Shown one piece after another: positions 1-7,347 of a stretch of 64,000 bases of DNA. The notes beneath the pieces are model-generated. The model made no database searches. It was not told the origin of the DNA and saw only the letters and a list, made by a program, of their open reading frames with translations. Position numbers and translations under genes: made by a program. The stretch is from Chryseobacterium culicis (GTDB lineage Bacteria; Bacteroidota; Bacteroidia; Flavobacteriales; Weeksellaceae). The stretch lies in contig NZ_PCPP01000001.1 in assembly GCF_002979755.1 (NCBI RefSeq), positions 2,574,665 to 2,638,664 on the forward strand. Direction: 5' to 3'. Position 1 is the first letter of the stretch. Each line of letters starts with the position of its first letter.

Positions 1-2
1 TA

Positions 3-638
3 AAATCTTATGAAATTTTAAATTTACTTAGAAAGTTGAATTTAATTAGATCGTTTGACATTCTTTTATTTAAAAAAGATACAAATAGACCATTCAATAT
101 AAATGATGCAAGTTCGGGTGAAGCTAGTATTTTGATTACTTTAATTGGATTGATTCCATTAATTGAAGATAATTGTTGCATATTGATAGACGAACCAGAG
201 ATAAGTTTACATCCAAGTTGGCAATATAGATATATAGATTTACTTAATCAAATCTTTGAAAATTTTAAAGGTTGCCATATTATTATAGCAACACATTCTC
301 ATTTTATTATTTCAGACTTACCATTAGAAAGTTCTACAATAATAAGTTTAAAAAAAGTAAATAATAAAGTTACTTCTACAGTATTAGAGTTTAATACATT
401 TGGATGGTCTGCAGAAGATATTTTATTAAACGTGTTTGAAATGCCAACAACAAGAAACTACTACATTTCAAATATTGTAGCTGAAGCACTAAAACTAATT
501 TCTGTTAATAAAACAAAAACAAAAACATTTAAAGAAATTATTGGGACTTTGGTGAAATTAGAGAATCAGTTTAAAGAAGAAGATCCTTTAAAACTTGTCA
601 TTCACACTATTATAAATATTGACAATAAGCATGAGTGA
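3..638 (+). CDS. PtuA-like AAA/ABC-type ATPase, C-terminal part (cut by window start)
   Basis: The frame is open from base 3, so the visible ~211 residues are the C-terminal part; the Walker A region lies outside the window and the apparent TTG at 36 is not a real start. An ABC-like signature (SSGE), a Walker B with catalytic acid (CILIDEPEISLHP) and a switch histidine (ATHSHF) are visible, as in AAA_21/OLD-like ATPases. It overlaps the HNH nuclease gene downstream by 8 nt. ATPase plus HNH in one operon is the architecture of Septu (PtuA-PtuB), which in known systems degrades nucleic acid upon phage infection. Assignment to Septu rather than another ATPase-HNH pair is inference. Base composition is clearly AT-richer than the rest of the window, suggesting transfer. 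Confidence 0.6.
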   Translation, partial: KSYEILNLLRKLNLIRSFDILLFKKDTNRPFNINDASSGEASILITLIGLIPLIEDNCCILIDEPEISLHPSWQYRYIDLLNQIFENFKGCHIIIATHSHFIISDLPLESSTIISLKKVNNKVTSTVLEFNTFGWSAEDILLNVFEMPTTRNYYISNIVAEALKLISVNKTKTKTFKEIIGTLVKLENQFKEEDPLKLVIHTIINIDNKHE

Positions 639-1245
639 TAAAATTAATAATCATTATATATTTGACAAAAAAGATAACTCAATTATTAAAAGTAATTTTA
701 ATACCTACTTAGATTGGGATAAGGCTTGTTTTGATGATTTAAAGGATAAAGTCAAAATATTCTTACGAAATGAACAAAAGAACAAATGTTGCTATTGCAA
801 AAAAGAATTAAAATTCGACTTGAAGGATGTTGATATTGAACATATTATTCCAAAATCAACTTATAGTAAATTCACATTTCACAAATATAATTTAGCATTA
901 TCGTGTCCAGCTTGCAACACAATTAAAGGCAGTAAAGAAGTTCTTAAAAAAGCAGTTATAAACTACCCAAGAGATTCTAAGCATTTAAAAATTATCCATT
1001 CGCATTTTGATAATTATTCTGAACATATTAGAATTGAAAATGATTGCGTATTTATACCTTTAACAAAAAAAGGTAGTGAAACTATCACAATATGCGAATT
1101 ATATAGATTAATAACTGTTGAACAGAAGGCAAAAGAAAGCTTAATTAAAAAAAGTGATAACAAATTACTAAAAGATGTTTTAAAATTACCAAAAAAAGAG
1201 AAAGTAAAATTAATTAATGAATTATTACAACGAGACCTAAAATAA
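631..1245 (+). CDS. PtuB-like HNH endonuclease
   Basis: 204 residues from the ATG at 631, whose ATGAGTGA overlaps the ATPase stop; an in-frame TTG at 619 is less likely. An HNH/McrA-type zinc-nuclease core is seen around residues 52-100: CCYCKK, then DIEHIIPKS with the catalytic histidine, then SCPACNTIKG with the second Cys pair and the N of the motif. This matches HNH nucleases of the PtuB/TIGR02646 type. As the probable effector of the pair, it would cut DNA or RNA when released by the ATPase. An attC-like repeat starts four bases after its stop codon. Alternative: an effector of another ATPase-linked system, including a retron whose RT lies upstream of the window. Confidence 0.65.
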   Translation: MSDKINNHYIFDKKDNSIIKSNFNTYLDWDKACFDDLKDKVKIFLRNEQKNKCCYCKKELKFDLKDVDIEHIIPKSTYSKFTFHKYNLALSCPACNTIKGSKEVLKKAVINYPRDSKHLKIIHSHFDNYSEHIRIENDCVFIPLTKKGSETITICELYRLITVEQKAKESLIKKSDNKLLKDVLKLPKKEKVKLINELLQRDLK

Positions 1246-1248
1246 CCA

Positions 1249-1360
1249 CGCCTAACAAGAGTTTTGCAATAGTGTAGCGAAACTGCAAAGTTCAACAGTA
1301 GTTCTTCGATTCAACTTTTGTCTAAAATTGAACATCTGTGCTGATTACCCCACGTTAACT
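1249..1360. repeat. attC-like flavobacterial intergenic repeat
   Basis: The element begins CGCCTAAC (RYYYAAC core form) and ends CACGTTAACT (degenerate GTTRRRY). Between them are short inverted arms: TTTGCA with TGCAAA, and GTTCAA with TTGAAC. Similar CGCCTAAC...CACGTTAGC elements recur downstream of accessory genes in Flavobacteriia, from memory and not searched here. Its position immediately after the nuclease stop looks like the recombination site of a gene cassette. The right end deviates from a functional integron attC core, so it may be inactive. Confidence 0.45.
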
Positions 1361-1384
1361 GATAGGTTAGTTAATAAAACTAAG

Positions 1385-1410
1385 TCCTAGCTCTTGCTAG
1401 GATTTTCTTT
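1385..1410 (+). terminator. Intrinsic terminator after ptuB-like gene
   Basis: Six-base-pair stem CCTAGC/GCTAGG (1386-1391 and 1396-1401) with a TCTT loop is followed by ATTTTCTTTTT. It would stop + strand transcription from the ATPase-nuclease pair; the 3' arm overlaps the stop codon of the convergent XRE gene. Confidence 0.6.
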
Positions 1411-1684
1411 TTATTTCTATTTCCTTTACAAATTCGTATTTTTCTTCCAAAATCGGCTGTTCTGGCCAGAAGTCTTTTGGAGAGCACCCTAAAGCTTTCG
1501 ATATTAAGTTTAGGCTTTTAATATTATATTTTGCAGTTTTGGAATGTGCTTCAATATCTGAAATATAACTTGTACTCTTACCAATTGCTAAAGAAAGTGA
1601 AGTTTGGCTAATACCTCTCTGTTCTCTTATTTCTTTCACTTTTGAAATTATAAATCGTTCTATTTCGTCTAAAGAATCATGCAT
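1397..1684 (-). CDS. XRE-family helix-turn-helix regulator
   Basis: 95 residues from the ATG at 1684; an upstream in-frame start at 1708 would add eight residues with no counterpart in the family. Residues ~20-75 form a Cro/C1-type HTH (IREQRGISQTSLSLAIGKS...ISDIE) followed by ISKALGCSPKDFWP, typical of small single-domain XRE proteins that act as antitoxins, prophage-type repressors or regulators of defence loci. It is convergent with the PtuAB-like pair. No partner toxin is recognisable beside it. Whether it controls the nuclease operon cannot be read from the sequence. Confidence 0.85.
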   Translation of the reverse strand: MHDSLDEIERFIISKVKEIREQRGISQTSLSLAIGKSTSYISDIEAHSKTAKYNIKSLNLISKALGCSPKDFWPEQPILEEKYEFVKEIEIKRKS

Positions 1685-1852
1685 AATGACAAAGTGAGCC
1701 AAAAACAAAATAAAAAACTAAGGACTATAATCCTGTATATTGAAAATATTATTATATTTGGAAAAGATTGCTCATTAGAGTAATTTTGCGATACTTCAAA
1801 GAATAATAGAAGCTATTGCTTAGAATCTCGAACAGAAAACTGGTAATTTTTA

Positions 1853-1912
1853 GCATACGAGACGATAAGCAGGAAGCTCACGACCTAGGCGTGGGCTCTC
1901 TTATCTGTATGC
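1853..1912. repeat. Long imperfect foldback
   Basis: The arms pair in three blocks: GCATAC/GTATGC (1853-1858 with 1907-1912), GATAAG/CTTATC (1864-1869 with 1900-1905) and AGCTCACG/CGTGGGCT (1875-1882 with 1890-1897, one G-T wobble). They are separated by small asymmetric internal loops around an ACCTAGG apex. As RNA this would be a stable structured element; as DNA it resembles the foldbacks recognised by single-strand recombinases. No T-run follows, so it is not a standard terminator. Confidence 0.5.
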
Positions 1913-2004
1913 ATGGTATACCAGTACCTCTGTTCGGATATTGTAGAGTCTCATGCCGTTTTTATTTTCATGCTGTTCTGCTTTCTACAATCATCTTTTT
2001 CTAA

Positions 2005-2190
2005 GCCTGCTTTTACCACATAAAGTATCATGATACGGTACAATGGGATGTACAATCCATTGCTGCTTTCGGGCTTTTAGAAAAACACAAATTCTATCAT
2101 ATTCATTTGCTTGTATGGGCAGAAAGTTCAGGGCTTCCTCCTTTATGGCCAGTAGAATCGTACAATAAAACCAAAAAATATAACCATTAA
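2005..2190 (+). pseudogene. Remnant of a coding gene, C-terminal piece
   Basis: The frame after the TAA at 2002-2004 is open for 61 codons and ends with TAA at 2188. The peptide looks protein-like (for example KHKFYHIHLLVW and SGLPPLWPVESYN) but has no start codon in place and an in-frame stop just upstream. I read it as the tail of a decayed gene. No family recognised. Confidence 0.35.
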
Positions 2191-2215
2191 GAAAAATAAA
2201 TAGAATAAGGTAAGT

Positions 2216-2320
2216 TAAGATCCATCAAAGATGGATGAAGCATCCCGCTGAACACATAGCTTCAGCTATGATCTTAATGATTCTTAATCCCTTAAAACTC
2301 TTAATGGTTCAAAAAAATTG
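2216..2320. repeat. Hairpin-rich intergenic segment, possible interspersed repeat
   Basis: Two perfect short hairpins follow each other: ATCCATC-AAA-GATGGAT (from 2220) and CATAGCT-TC-AGCTATG (about 2260-2275). Then comes a tract with CTTAATG-like words repeated three times. The arrangement resembles REP-type intergenic elements, but copy number elsewhere in the genome cannot be seen. Confidence 0.35.
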
Positions 2321-2364
2321 TACAACAATTAATCATTTAAAAATCACTAAAAAAATACAAACTC

Positions 2365-2943
2365 ATGAAAAAAAACAGAACAGACTTTCAGTCCCGGCTG
2401 GGAAAAAGCCACAAAAAATACTTCGGCTTACAGCTGATGGAAAACTATTTTCAGTTCAATGACCTTACAGCATCCAAAGAACAACTAAACAGCATTATGA
2501 ATTATGCTCTCAAACGAAATAGCCGGATACAAGAAGATCCGTCCGTCATTCTTCATTTTTACCAGGCGATGCGGTCATTCATCCGTGCAGGTTCCTTCAT
2601 AGCGATGAAGGAAAAGAAAGGGTTCATAAATACTCCGTTGGAAGAAGTCTCTCCAGTAGTTCTTGGCTTACTTTCTGAGAAAGAATACCAAAATCCTCTG
2701 TTGGTCTTCAAAAAAGCATTCAGAGAATACAGCATACAGGAGTTTGATTATTTTATATCCGGGATGGCCTACTTCTCACTTGGAGTATATCAAAATCTTC
2801 CGGAAAGGAATATGATAAACCCATATATTCATCTGATCAAAATGCTAGATGCAGCGTATCTTCTTCTTGAAAGGAGAAAGGAGAAAGAAGAAATAAAGAT
2901 GGAAATTCCGGGCTCAAATCAACATTATCATGATAGTATATAA
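2365..2943 (+). CDS. Conserved hypothetical helical protein
   Basis: 192 residues, no signal peptide and no membrane segment. Predicted mostly alpha-helical, with a charged C-terminal stretch (RRKEKEEIKME). I do not recognise a family. Its gene opens the long + strand run. A truncated copy of its 3' end (residues around NMINPY and DAAYLL) lies at 5020-5062, implying a past duplication or recombination here. The ATG at 2365 follows an A-rich leader and is the first good start. Confidence 0.7.
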   Translation: MKKNRTDFQSRLGKSHKKYFGLQLMENYFQFNDLTASKEQLNSIMNYALKRNSRIQEDPSVILHFYQAMRSFIRAGSFIAMKEKKGFINTPLEEVSPVVLGLLSEKEYQNPLLVFKKAFREYSIQEFDYFISGMAYFSLGVYQNLPERNMINPYIHLIKMLDAAYLLLERRKEKEEIKMEIPGSNQHYHDSI

Positions 2944-3004
2944 TTTATATGGGTACAATATGTAAATTTGGGCCTTATTAAACACTCAACATACTGTTAT
3001 CAAA

Positions 3005-3547
3005 ATGAAATTAAACATTAAACTTTTCTCCATCTTTATTCTTCTTCTGGTTTCCACCTTTTCTTTTGCCCAAAAGAAGACTCCTTTTCAAATCAATGGA
3101 GAGTTATTTGAAATTCCTGGAAAATGGGAATATAAAAATCAACTGAAATCATCCGGACAATTTCACTTAAGCAATAAAGACGAAAAAATAAATTTGCTGA
3201 TTTCAGTAAGAAAACCTGAGAAATTTGAGTTTTATAAAGAGGGGCTAACAGAAAAAGAATTGCTGAATGCATTTTACCAATGGGAATATGATTACTGGGC
3301 ATCTTCCAATGGAGTGAAAGCTGAAGTTTCTGAAGTAAAGCGAAACGAAGAAAAAAATTATATTATCTGGAAAATTATCATAAAAGATAAATCTCAGGAT
3401 GTTAGTAAGGACCTTATTTCCTATTTACTGTATGCCGTTAGAAACAACAATCTTATTTCATTCAATCTAACCAATAATACAGATAAGAAGAATCCCTTAA
3501 CTGAAACGGAATCGGTTAAACTTCTTGAACAGACTTATTTGAAATAA
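3005..3547 (+). CDS. Secreted hypothetical protein
   Basis: 180 residues. A signal peptide covers residues 1-22 (KLFSIFILLLVSTFSFAQ) with a probable cleavage before or after Gln, the usual flavobacterial form. The mature part is mixed alpha/beta, resembling small periplasmic proteins that start with a FEIPGKWEY-like strand (compare the lipoprotein gene at 11963). No catalytic motif seen. It is followed at 25 nt by a lipoprotein gene and may be cotranscribed with it. Confidence 0.75.
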   Translation: MKLNIKLFSIFILLLVSTFSFAQKKTPFQINGELFEIPGKWEYKNQLKSSGQFHLSNKDEKINLLISVRKPEKFEFYKEGLTEKELLNAFYQWEYDYWASSNGVKAEVSEVKRNEEKNYIIWKIIIKDKSQDVSKDLISYLLYAVRNNNLISFNLTNNTDKKNPLTETESVKLLEQTYLK

Positions 3548-3572
3548 AAACAACACTAATAACCAACCCTTC

Positions 3573-4022
3573 ATGAAACTCTATACTTTAATAGCAATAC
3601 TCTTCTTGCTATCCTTCAGCTGTACAAAAAAAGACCCATACCGTGTCGGTCAGCAATGGAATTACAAAACCCGTCCTACGGAAAAAAGCTCAATCCTTAC
3701 CATTCTAAAGATTGAAGAATATCCTGAAACCGGAAAAGTGATTCATATTTCTATCAGCGGTTTGAAGATGAAAAACCCTGCCAGCCCCACCGGTTATGCA
3801 GAAACCCTCACCCATATTCCCATATCAGAAGAGGCATTAGACAAAAGTGTCACCAGTCTGAAAAACGAAACCGGAAAAAAGCCAGACTCTCTTGAAATGG
3901 GCGGTTATTCTTACTGGAAAAAAGAGTTCGACAAAGGAGATGCAGGAATATTCACCATTCCCATTTCTGAGATTGTAGGAGCAATGGAAAAATCTATTGT
4001 TGCAGGGGATTATACTCAATAA
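3573..4022 (+). CDS. Hypothetical lipoprotein
   Basis: 149 residues with a lipobox around residues 13-17 (LSFSC) after a short hydrophobic stretch, so predicted to be lipid-anchored. The mature protein begins TKKDPYRVGQQWNYKTRP; a VGQQWNYKTR-type start is common in small secreted Chryseobacterium proteins of unknown role. Sits between two other exported proteins of similar size. No enzymatic motif seen. Confidence 0.75.
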   Translation: MKLYTLIAILFLLSFSCTKKDPYRVGQQWNYKTRPTEKSSILTILKIEEYPETGKVIHISISGLKMKNPASPTGYAETLTHIPISEEALDKSVTSLKNETGKKPDSLEMGGYSYWKKEFDKGDAGIFTIPISEIVGAMEKSIVAGDYTQ

Positions 4023-4044
4023 AAACTTTTGTACATTTTCCTCC

Positions 4045-4632
4045 ATGAAAAACTTTATACTGCTATTGTTTTGTTTTGCACTTTTATATTCCTGTGGTAA
4101 GAAAAATGGTGATCACAAAATTGAAAAACCTAAACCTGTTCTGATCAAAATAGGATACTACCCTACGTTTCATCTTCCTGCTGAAACCATCTTAAATTTT
4201 AACGAAAAATATTTGATTTTTTACAGCCCCGTTTCTTATAATCCTCCACCACCTCCGCCTCCATCAAAGGAAAATGGAGAAAAATGGAGTGCCGAAGAAG
4301 AGAAAGAACATCTGGAATACCTCAATGAAAGGCCGGAACTGCAACCTTTTAAAATTACACTTTCTCAAAATGATATCGACCGAATTCAACGAATATCAGG
4401 TTCCTTCACTTCAGAAGATTTTAATGATAAAGATTTAAAACCCGCAATGGATGGGATGTCAACAAACATTATCATTGTATACTCCAATGGAAAATTAGTT
4501 CAAATCAACCCGATGAACGCTCCCAATGAAAAGCAAAGGGCATTATATGGAGAGATTCTAAATCTCCTCATAGAAAAGAATACGAATAAGAATGATGCTG
4601 TTATTTTACAGAAAATAAAAGGATATCACTGA
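4045..4632 (+). CDS. Hypothetical lipoprotein with polyproline linker
   Basis: 195 residues from the ATG at 4045, chosen because a signal sequence and lipobox (LLYSC) follow immediately; a start at 3997 would overlap the upstream gene and bury the signal. After a charged linker there is a run of six or seven prolines near residue 70, then a mixed C-terminal domain. Function unknown. Last of three adjacent exported-protein genes; the GC-rich repeat tract begins about 85 bp downstream. Confidence 0.7.
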   Translation: MKNFILLLFCFALLYSCGKKNGDHKIEKPKPVLIKIGYYPTFHLPAETILNFNEKYLIFYSPVSYNPPPPPPPSKENGEKWSAEEEKEHLEYLNERPELQPFKITLSQNDIDRIQRISGSFTSEDFNDKDLKPAMDGMSTNIIIVYSNGKLVQINPMNAPNEKQRALYGEILNLLIEKNTNKNDAVILQKIKGYH

Positions 4633-4715
4633 TTGATAACCCCATTCTTCCAATGCTCCCGACTTTGCACCAATAAAATACATCACCAAAGTCACAGATT
4701 TCGGACAATAAACCA

Positions 4716-4975
4716 CCCTCAACCTCTTCCGGAACCCCCTCCAGACACTTTCATAACTTCCTCCAGACCCTTTATCAAGGGTCTCCAGCCACTTCCGAAC
4801 GGCCTCTAGCGCCTTCACAAAGTGCCTCCAACCCCTTCTATAAATCCCTAAAGCCCCTTGGGTAAGTAGCTGTACCCCCTTCGGAACGGCCTGTACCCCG
4901 TTGAACAAATGGGTAGAGCCCCTTATGTAACCCCCTTTACCCCCTTAGGTAAGGGGGTAGCTGTACCGGATGATG
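4716..4975. repeat. Degenerate GC-rich tandem repeat, period ~21 bp
   Basis: About eleven imperfect units, each built like CCTCCAGCCCCTTnnnnAAnnG, can be laid out from 4716 to 4970. Two units share CTTCSGAACGGCCT almost exactly (4792-4805 and 4879-4892). On the - strand the period equals seven codons, so the open frame there repeats a heptad pattern, but it has no start context or known homologue. The tract ends in a perfect 10-bp hairpin, TACCCCCTTA/TAAGGGGGTA (4938-4959). Its high GC stands out sharply in an AT-rich region. Confidence 0.65.
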
Positions 4976-5019
4976 ATAGGCAGCGTGTGAATAAAGCCGG
5001 CATCTATAACAAACTAACA

Positions 5020-5062
5020 GAAAGGAATATGATAAACCTATATGCCTGATGCAGCGTATCTT
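5020..5062 (+). pseudogene. Truncated duplicate of the 2365-2943 gene
   Basis: Positions 5020-5043 match 2803-2826 with one difference (GAAAGGAATATGATAAAC shared), and 5048-5062 match 2848-2862 exactly (GATGCAGCGTATCTT). About 17-20 bp are missing between the two blocks. This is a scar of a second copy of the upstream gene's 3' end; it has no coding capacity now. Confidence 0.7.
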
Positions 5063-5155
5063 ATTATCTCTATTTACATTTGAACCTATAGATACTCTCA
5101 CATGTTCATTTAATAGCTAAATTTGGATGTTGGTAACAAAAAAAACAAATTAAGA

Positions 5156-5290
5156 ATGAAAATTAATTGCAACAAATGTAAAAATGAAGTGATTCCTCTA
5201 AACTTTTCTGAAGAACAAAAGCTTGATTGAAATTCAATTAAAATAATAACTGTTGCTAACATGAGTTTGCATCATTGTAGAAGGCAGTAA
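5156..5290 (+). pseudogene. Frameshifted small Cys-motif gene remnant
   Basis: An ATG at 5156 opens a 24-codon frame with a CNKC zinc-knuckle-like pair and stops at 5228-5230. Shifting one base at codon 24 restores an open frame to 5290. This looks like the front of a small zinc-ribbon-type protein broken by a single-base indel and then truncated. Family not identified. Confidence 0.3.
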
Positions 5291-5372
5291 CCTCGCTCCA
5301 CAAAGTCTCCCGGCTTTGCAGAAATAAAATAAAATCCACCACCGCACTAATTTTTATCCTCAAACTTTCTCT

Positions 5373-5380
5373 TATCTTTG
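5373..5380 (+). promoter_or_regulatory. Bacteroidota -7 box (TATCTTTG)
   Basis: TATCTTTG fits the TAnnTTTG consensus exactly and lies 48 nt before the SUKH gene start at 5429. No clear TTG -33 element at 17-23 nt upstream. Confidence 0.45.
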
Positions 5381-5428
5381 TTTCAACAACGATCTGATCA
5401 ATGCTGACGACGTAACCAAAAACAAAAT

Positions 5429-5974
5429 ATGGCAACAAAAGAAGAATTCTGGGACAGGAAAAAGAAATTAAATGATGATTTTTTCGTGATGGGCTCCGTG
5501 GCCCATCCTGCAACTGAAGAACAAATCAGAAAATATGAAGAAAGCACAGGATTTACCTTCAGTGAAGATGTTAAGGATTTTCTGACCTCATTCGGGTCCT
5601 TACTTCTTGAAGTGAAAGAAGAGGTCTGGAAACGTCCCCAGGAATTTGATGTTCTGCCAAGCTGGAAATTCGGATATGGATTTTTTGTGTACGGACTTTC
5701 GCAGGATGAAGAAATGCCTTCCTGGATGGGATTTGAAGAAAAACATCAGGAAGCCCTTGAGTATAAAGAAAAGCCATTGGGACAACTGTTTTTCAAGCGC
5801 AGTGGAAATCTCTACAGGGCATATACCGACAACGGAATCATAAAAATTGAGTATGATAAATACGACGAGGAAGATTATGAAGTATTTGAAGGAAATATTT
5901 ATGATTTTTTAATTGAAGAAATTAATAATTTAGAACAGGATTATCTGGAATACATTAATGAAGAAAAATCCTGA
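5429..5974 (+). CDS. SMI1/KNR4 (SUKH) family protein
   Basis: 181 residues, acidic. The SUKH signature is visible: HPATEEQIRKYEESTGFTFSEDVKDFL (residues ~28-54), then a region with FFVYGLS and the C-terminal IYDFLIEEI helix. SUKH proteins commonly serve as immunity proteins against contact-delivered toxins and often sit in clusters without their toxin. No toxin gene is adjacent here. A second SUKH gene lies at 8753. Cytoplasmic, as expected for an immunity protein. The specific target is unknown. Confidence 0.75.
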   Translation: MATKEEFWDRKKKLNDDFFVMGSVAHPATEEQIRKYEESTGFTFSEDVKDFLTSFGSLLLEVKEEVWKRPQEFDVLPSWKFGYGFFVYGLSQDEEMPSWMGFEEKHQEALEYKEKPLGQLFFKRSGNLYRAYTDNGIIKIEYDKYDEEDYEVFEGNIYDFLIEEINNLEQDYLEYINEEKS

Positions 5975-6039
5975 TGTATTCACAACCTTATAACTTCTGA
6001 CTTTACAACTATAAAACAAAAACACTAAACTTTATACCA

Positions 6040-7215
6040 TTGAAAACAAAATTATTATTCCTTTCATTTTTAGGATCAATACTAGCCCATACACAAACAC
6101 TCCATTTTAAGAACCTTAAAGATATGTCTACAGGCAGAGGTGCTGCAACCAGCGTAATTGTGGATGATAATATCTATGTGAGCAACGGGTATCAGGACAA
6201 GGGAGGTAACGCCAATTATATTGAGAAATATAATATTACGAATAACAAATGGAGTGTTCTCAATACTACTCTGCTTTCTAAAAAATTTGCTAATTCGGAG
6301 ACGTACCATAATAAAATTTATATTTTTAACGGTTGGGGAAACAGCCATCTTGAAATTGTAGATCTTGCAACCAATACCATAACGAAGGGCGCTGTTAATC
6401 GTTCCTATACAGGACATGCAGGTTCTGCCATTCATAACGGCAAAATATATGTGTTTGGGGGCAGCGGACTCAACGGAGCGAAAACCACTGTATTTTCTAA
6501 CAGATTCCAGTATTATGATATTGCTTCCGATACATGGCATCCATTACCCGATATGCCCACAGCTAGAGAAACAAAGGGCAAAATTGTGAATGATAAGCTT
6601 TATGTCATTGGTGGTTTTAACGGTACCTCATCCCGACTTATTAATGTTTACGACCTCAACACGAATCTCTGGACCGATCAATATACGATGCCCGCCGGGA
6701 TATCGGGACACTCATTAGCCGTATCCGGAGACAAGATTTTTATTGCAGGAGGGTATAATAATCAAACTTTTCTCGCCTATTTTGATACAACCACCAATAA
6801 ATTCCATCCGCTATCATCCAACATGATTCCCAGAAGACATGCTGTAGCAGAGGTACATAACAATACTTTATACATTATCGGCGGAAGTACGACATCTATC
6901 ACCAAATCAGCGATTAAAAGTATACAAGCAGCTGATATTAGTGAAAATGCACTCTCTTCAAACGCAGCCAATGAAAATTATGAAACTAAAACAAGAGTCT
7001 ATACTAATGCACAAAAAGACGGTTTTGTCATCAGTAATAAAAATAACAGCAATCAGTTTGAATTTACCGTTTACTCCACAGATGGAAAGGAAATACACAA
7101 AGGTTTTGCCTATTACAACAGAAATATAGATTTATCCAGAGTACAAAAGGGAACTTATATTTTTAGTTTTAAAGATGAGAAAGGGGTTTTGCAGCAGGTT
7201 AGAATTGTAAAATAA
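6040..7215 (+). CDS. Secreted kelch-repeat protein with T9SS sorting domain
   Basis: 391 residues starting at a TTG; a signal peptide (KTKLLFLSFLGSILAHTQ) follows directly and supports this start. Residues ~30-300 carry five or six kelch repeats (YVFGGSGLNG, YVIGGFNGTS, FIAGGYNN, YIIGGS), forming a beta-propeller. Residues ~320-391 form a type A T9SS C-terminal domain (FTVYSTDGKEIHKG...GTYIFSF...QQVRIVK). So the protein should be secreted through the outer membrane and attached to the surface or released. Ligand unknown. Confidence 0.85.
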   Translation: MKTKLLFLSFLGSILAHTQTLHFKNLKDMSTGRGAATSVIVDDNIYVSNGYQDKGGNANYIEKYNITNNKWSVLNTTLLSKKFANSETYHNKIYIFNGWGNSHLEIVDLATNTITKGAVNRSYTGHAGSAIHNGKIYVFGGSGLNGAKTTVFSNRFQYYDIASDTWHPLPDMPTARETKGKIVNDKLYVIGGFNGTSSRLINVYDLNTNLWTDQYTMPAGISGHSLAVSGDKIFIAGGYNNQTFLAYFDTTTNKFHPLSSNMIPRRHAVAEVHNNTLYIIGGSTTSITKSAIKSIQAADISENALSSNAANENYETKTRVYTNAQKDGFVISNKNNSNQFEFTVYSTDGKEIHKGFAYYNRNIDLSRVQKGTYIFSFKDEKGVLQQVRIVK

Positions 7216-7347
7216 TAATATGCGAAAAAAATTGTTATCAATTCCATCATTCGCTTCAAAAATAATCCTGAAAACGAATTAATATTATACATGTCAGGAA
7301 TGCAGAATATACTCTGCAAAAGATATAATTCAATAGTAAACATCAAC

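Larger units (their letters stand above)
1700..2364. other. Non-coding accessory stretch with foldback, gene relic and hairpins
   Basis: Between the XRE gene and the next intact gene I see no complete gene. The stretch holds a long imperfect hairpin (1853-1912), an open-frame remnant ending at 2190, and a hairpin-rich segment (about 2216-2320). An open frame at 1816-2004 exists but has no gene-like composition and reads straight through the hairpin. Confidence 0.6.

Noticed and set aside
1816..2004. 62-codon + strand frame
   Set aside because: It reads through a hairpin and ends just before the gene remnant; composition is not protein-like.
1..2364. Retron (RT plus msr-msd) next to PtuAB
   Set aside because: No reverse transcriptase motif is visible within the window; the foldback at 1853-1912 lies downstream, not at the usual place of a retron ncRNA.
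4606..4908. 100-residue open frame on the - strand over the GC-rich tract
   Set aside because: The frame is open because the repeat period is a multiple of three; it lacks a plausible start context, homology and codon use. Treated as a repeat, not a gene.
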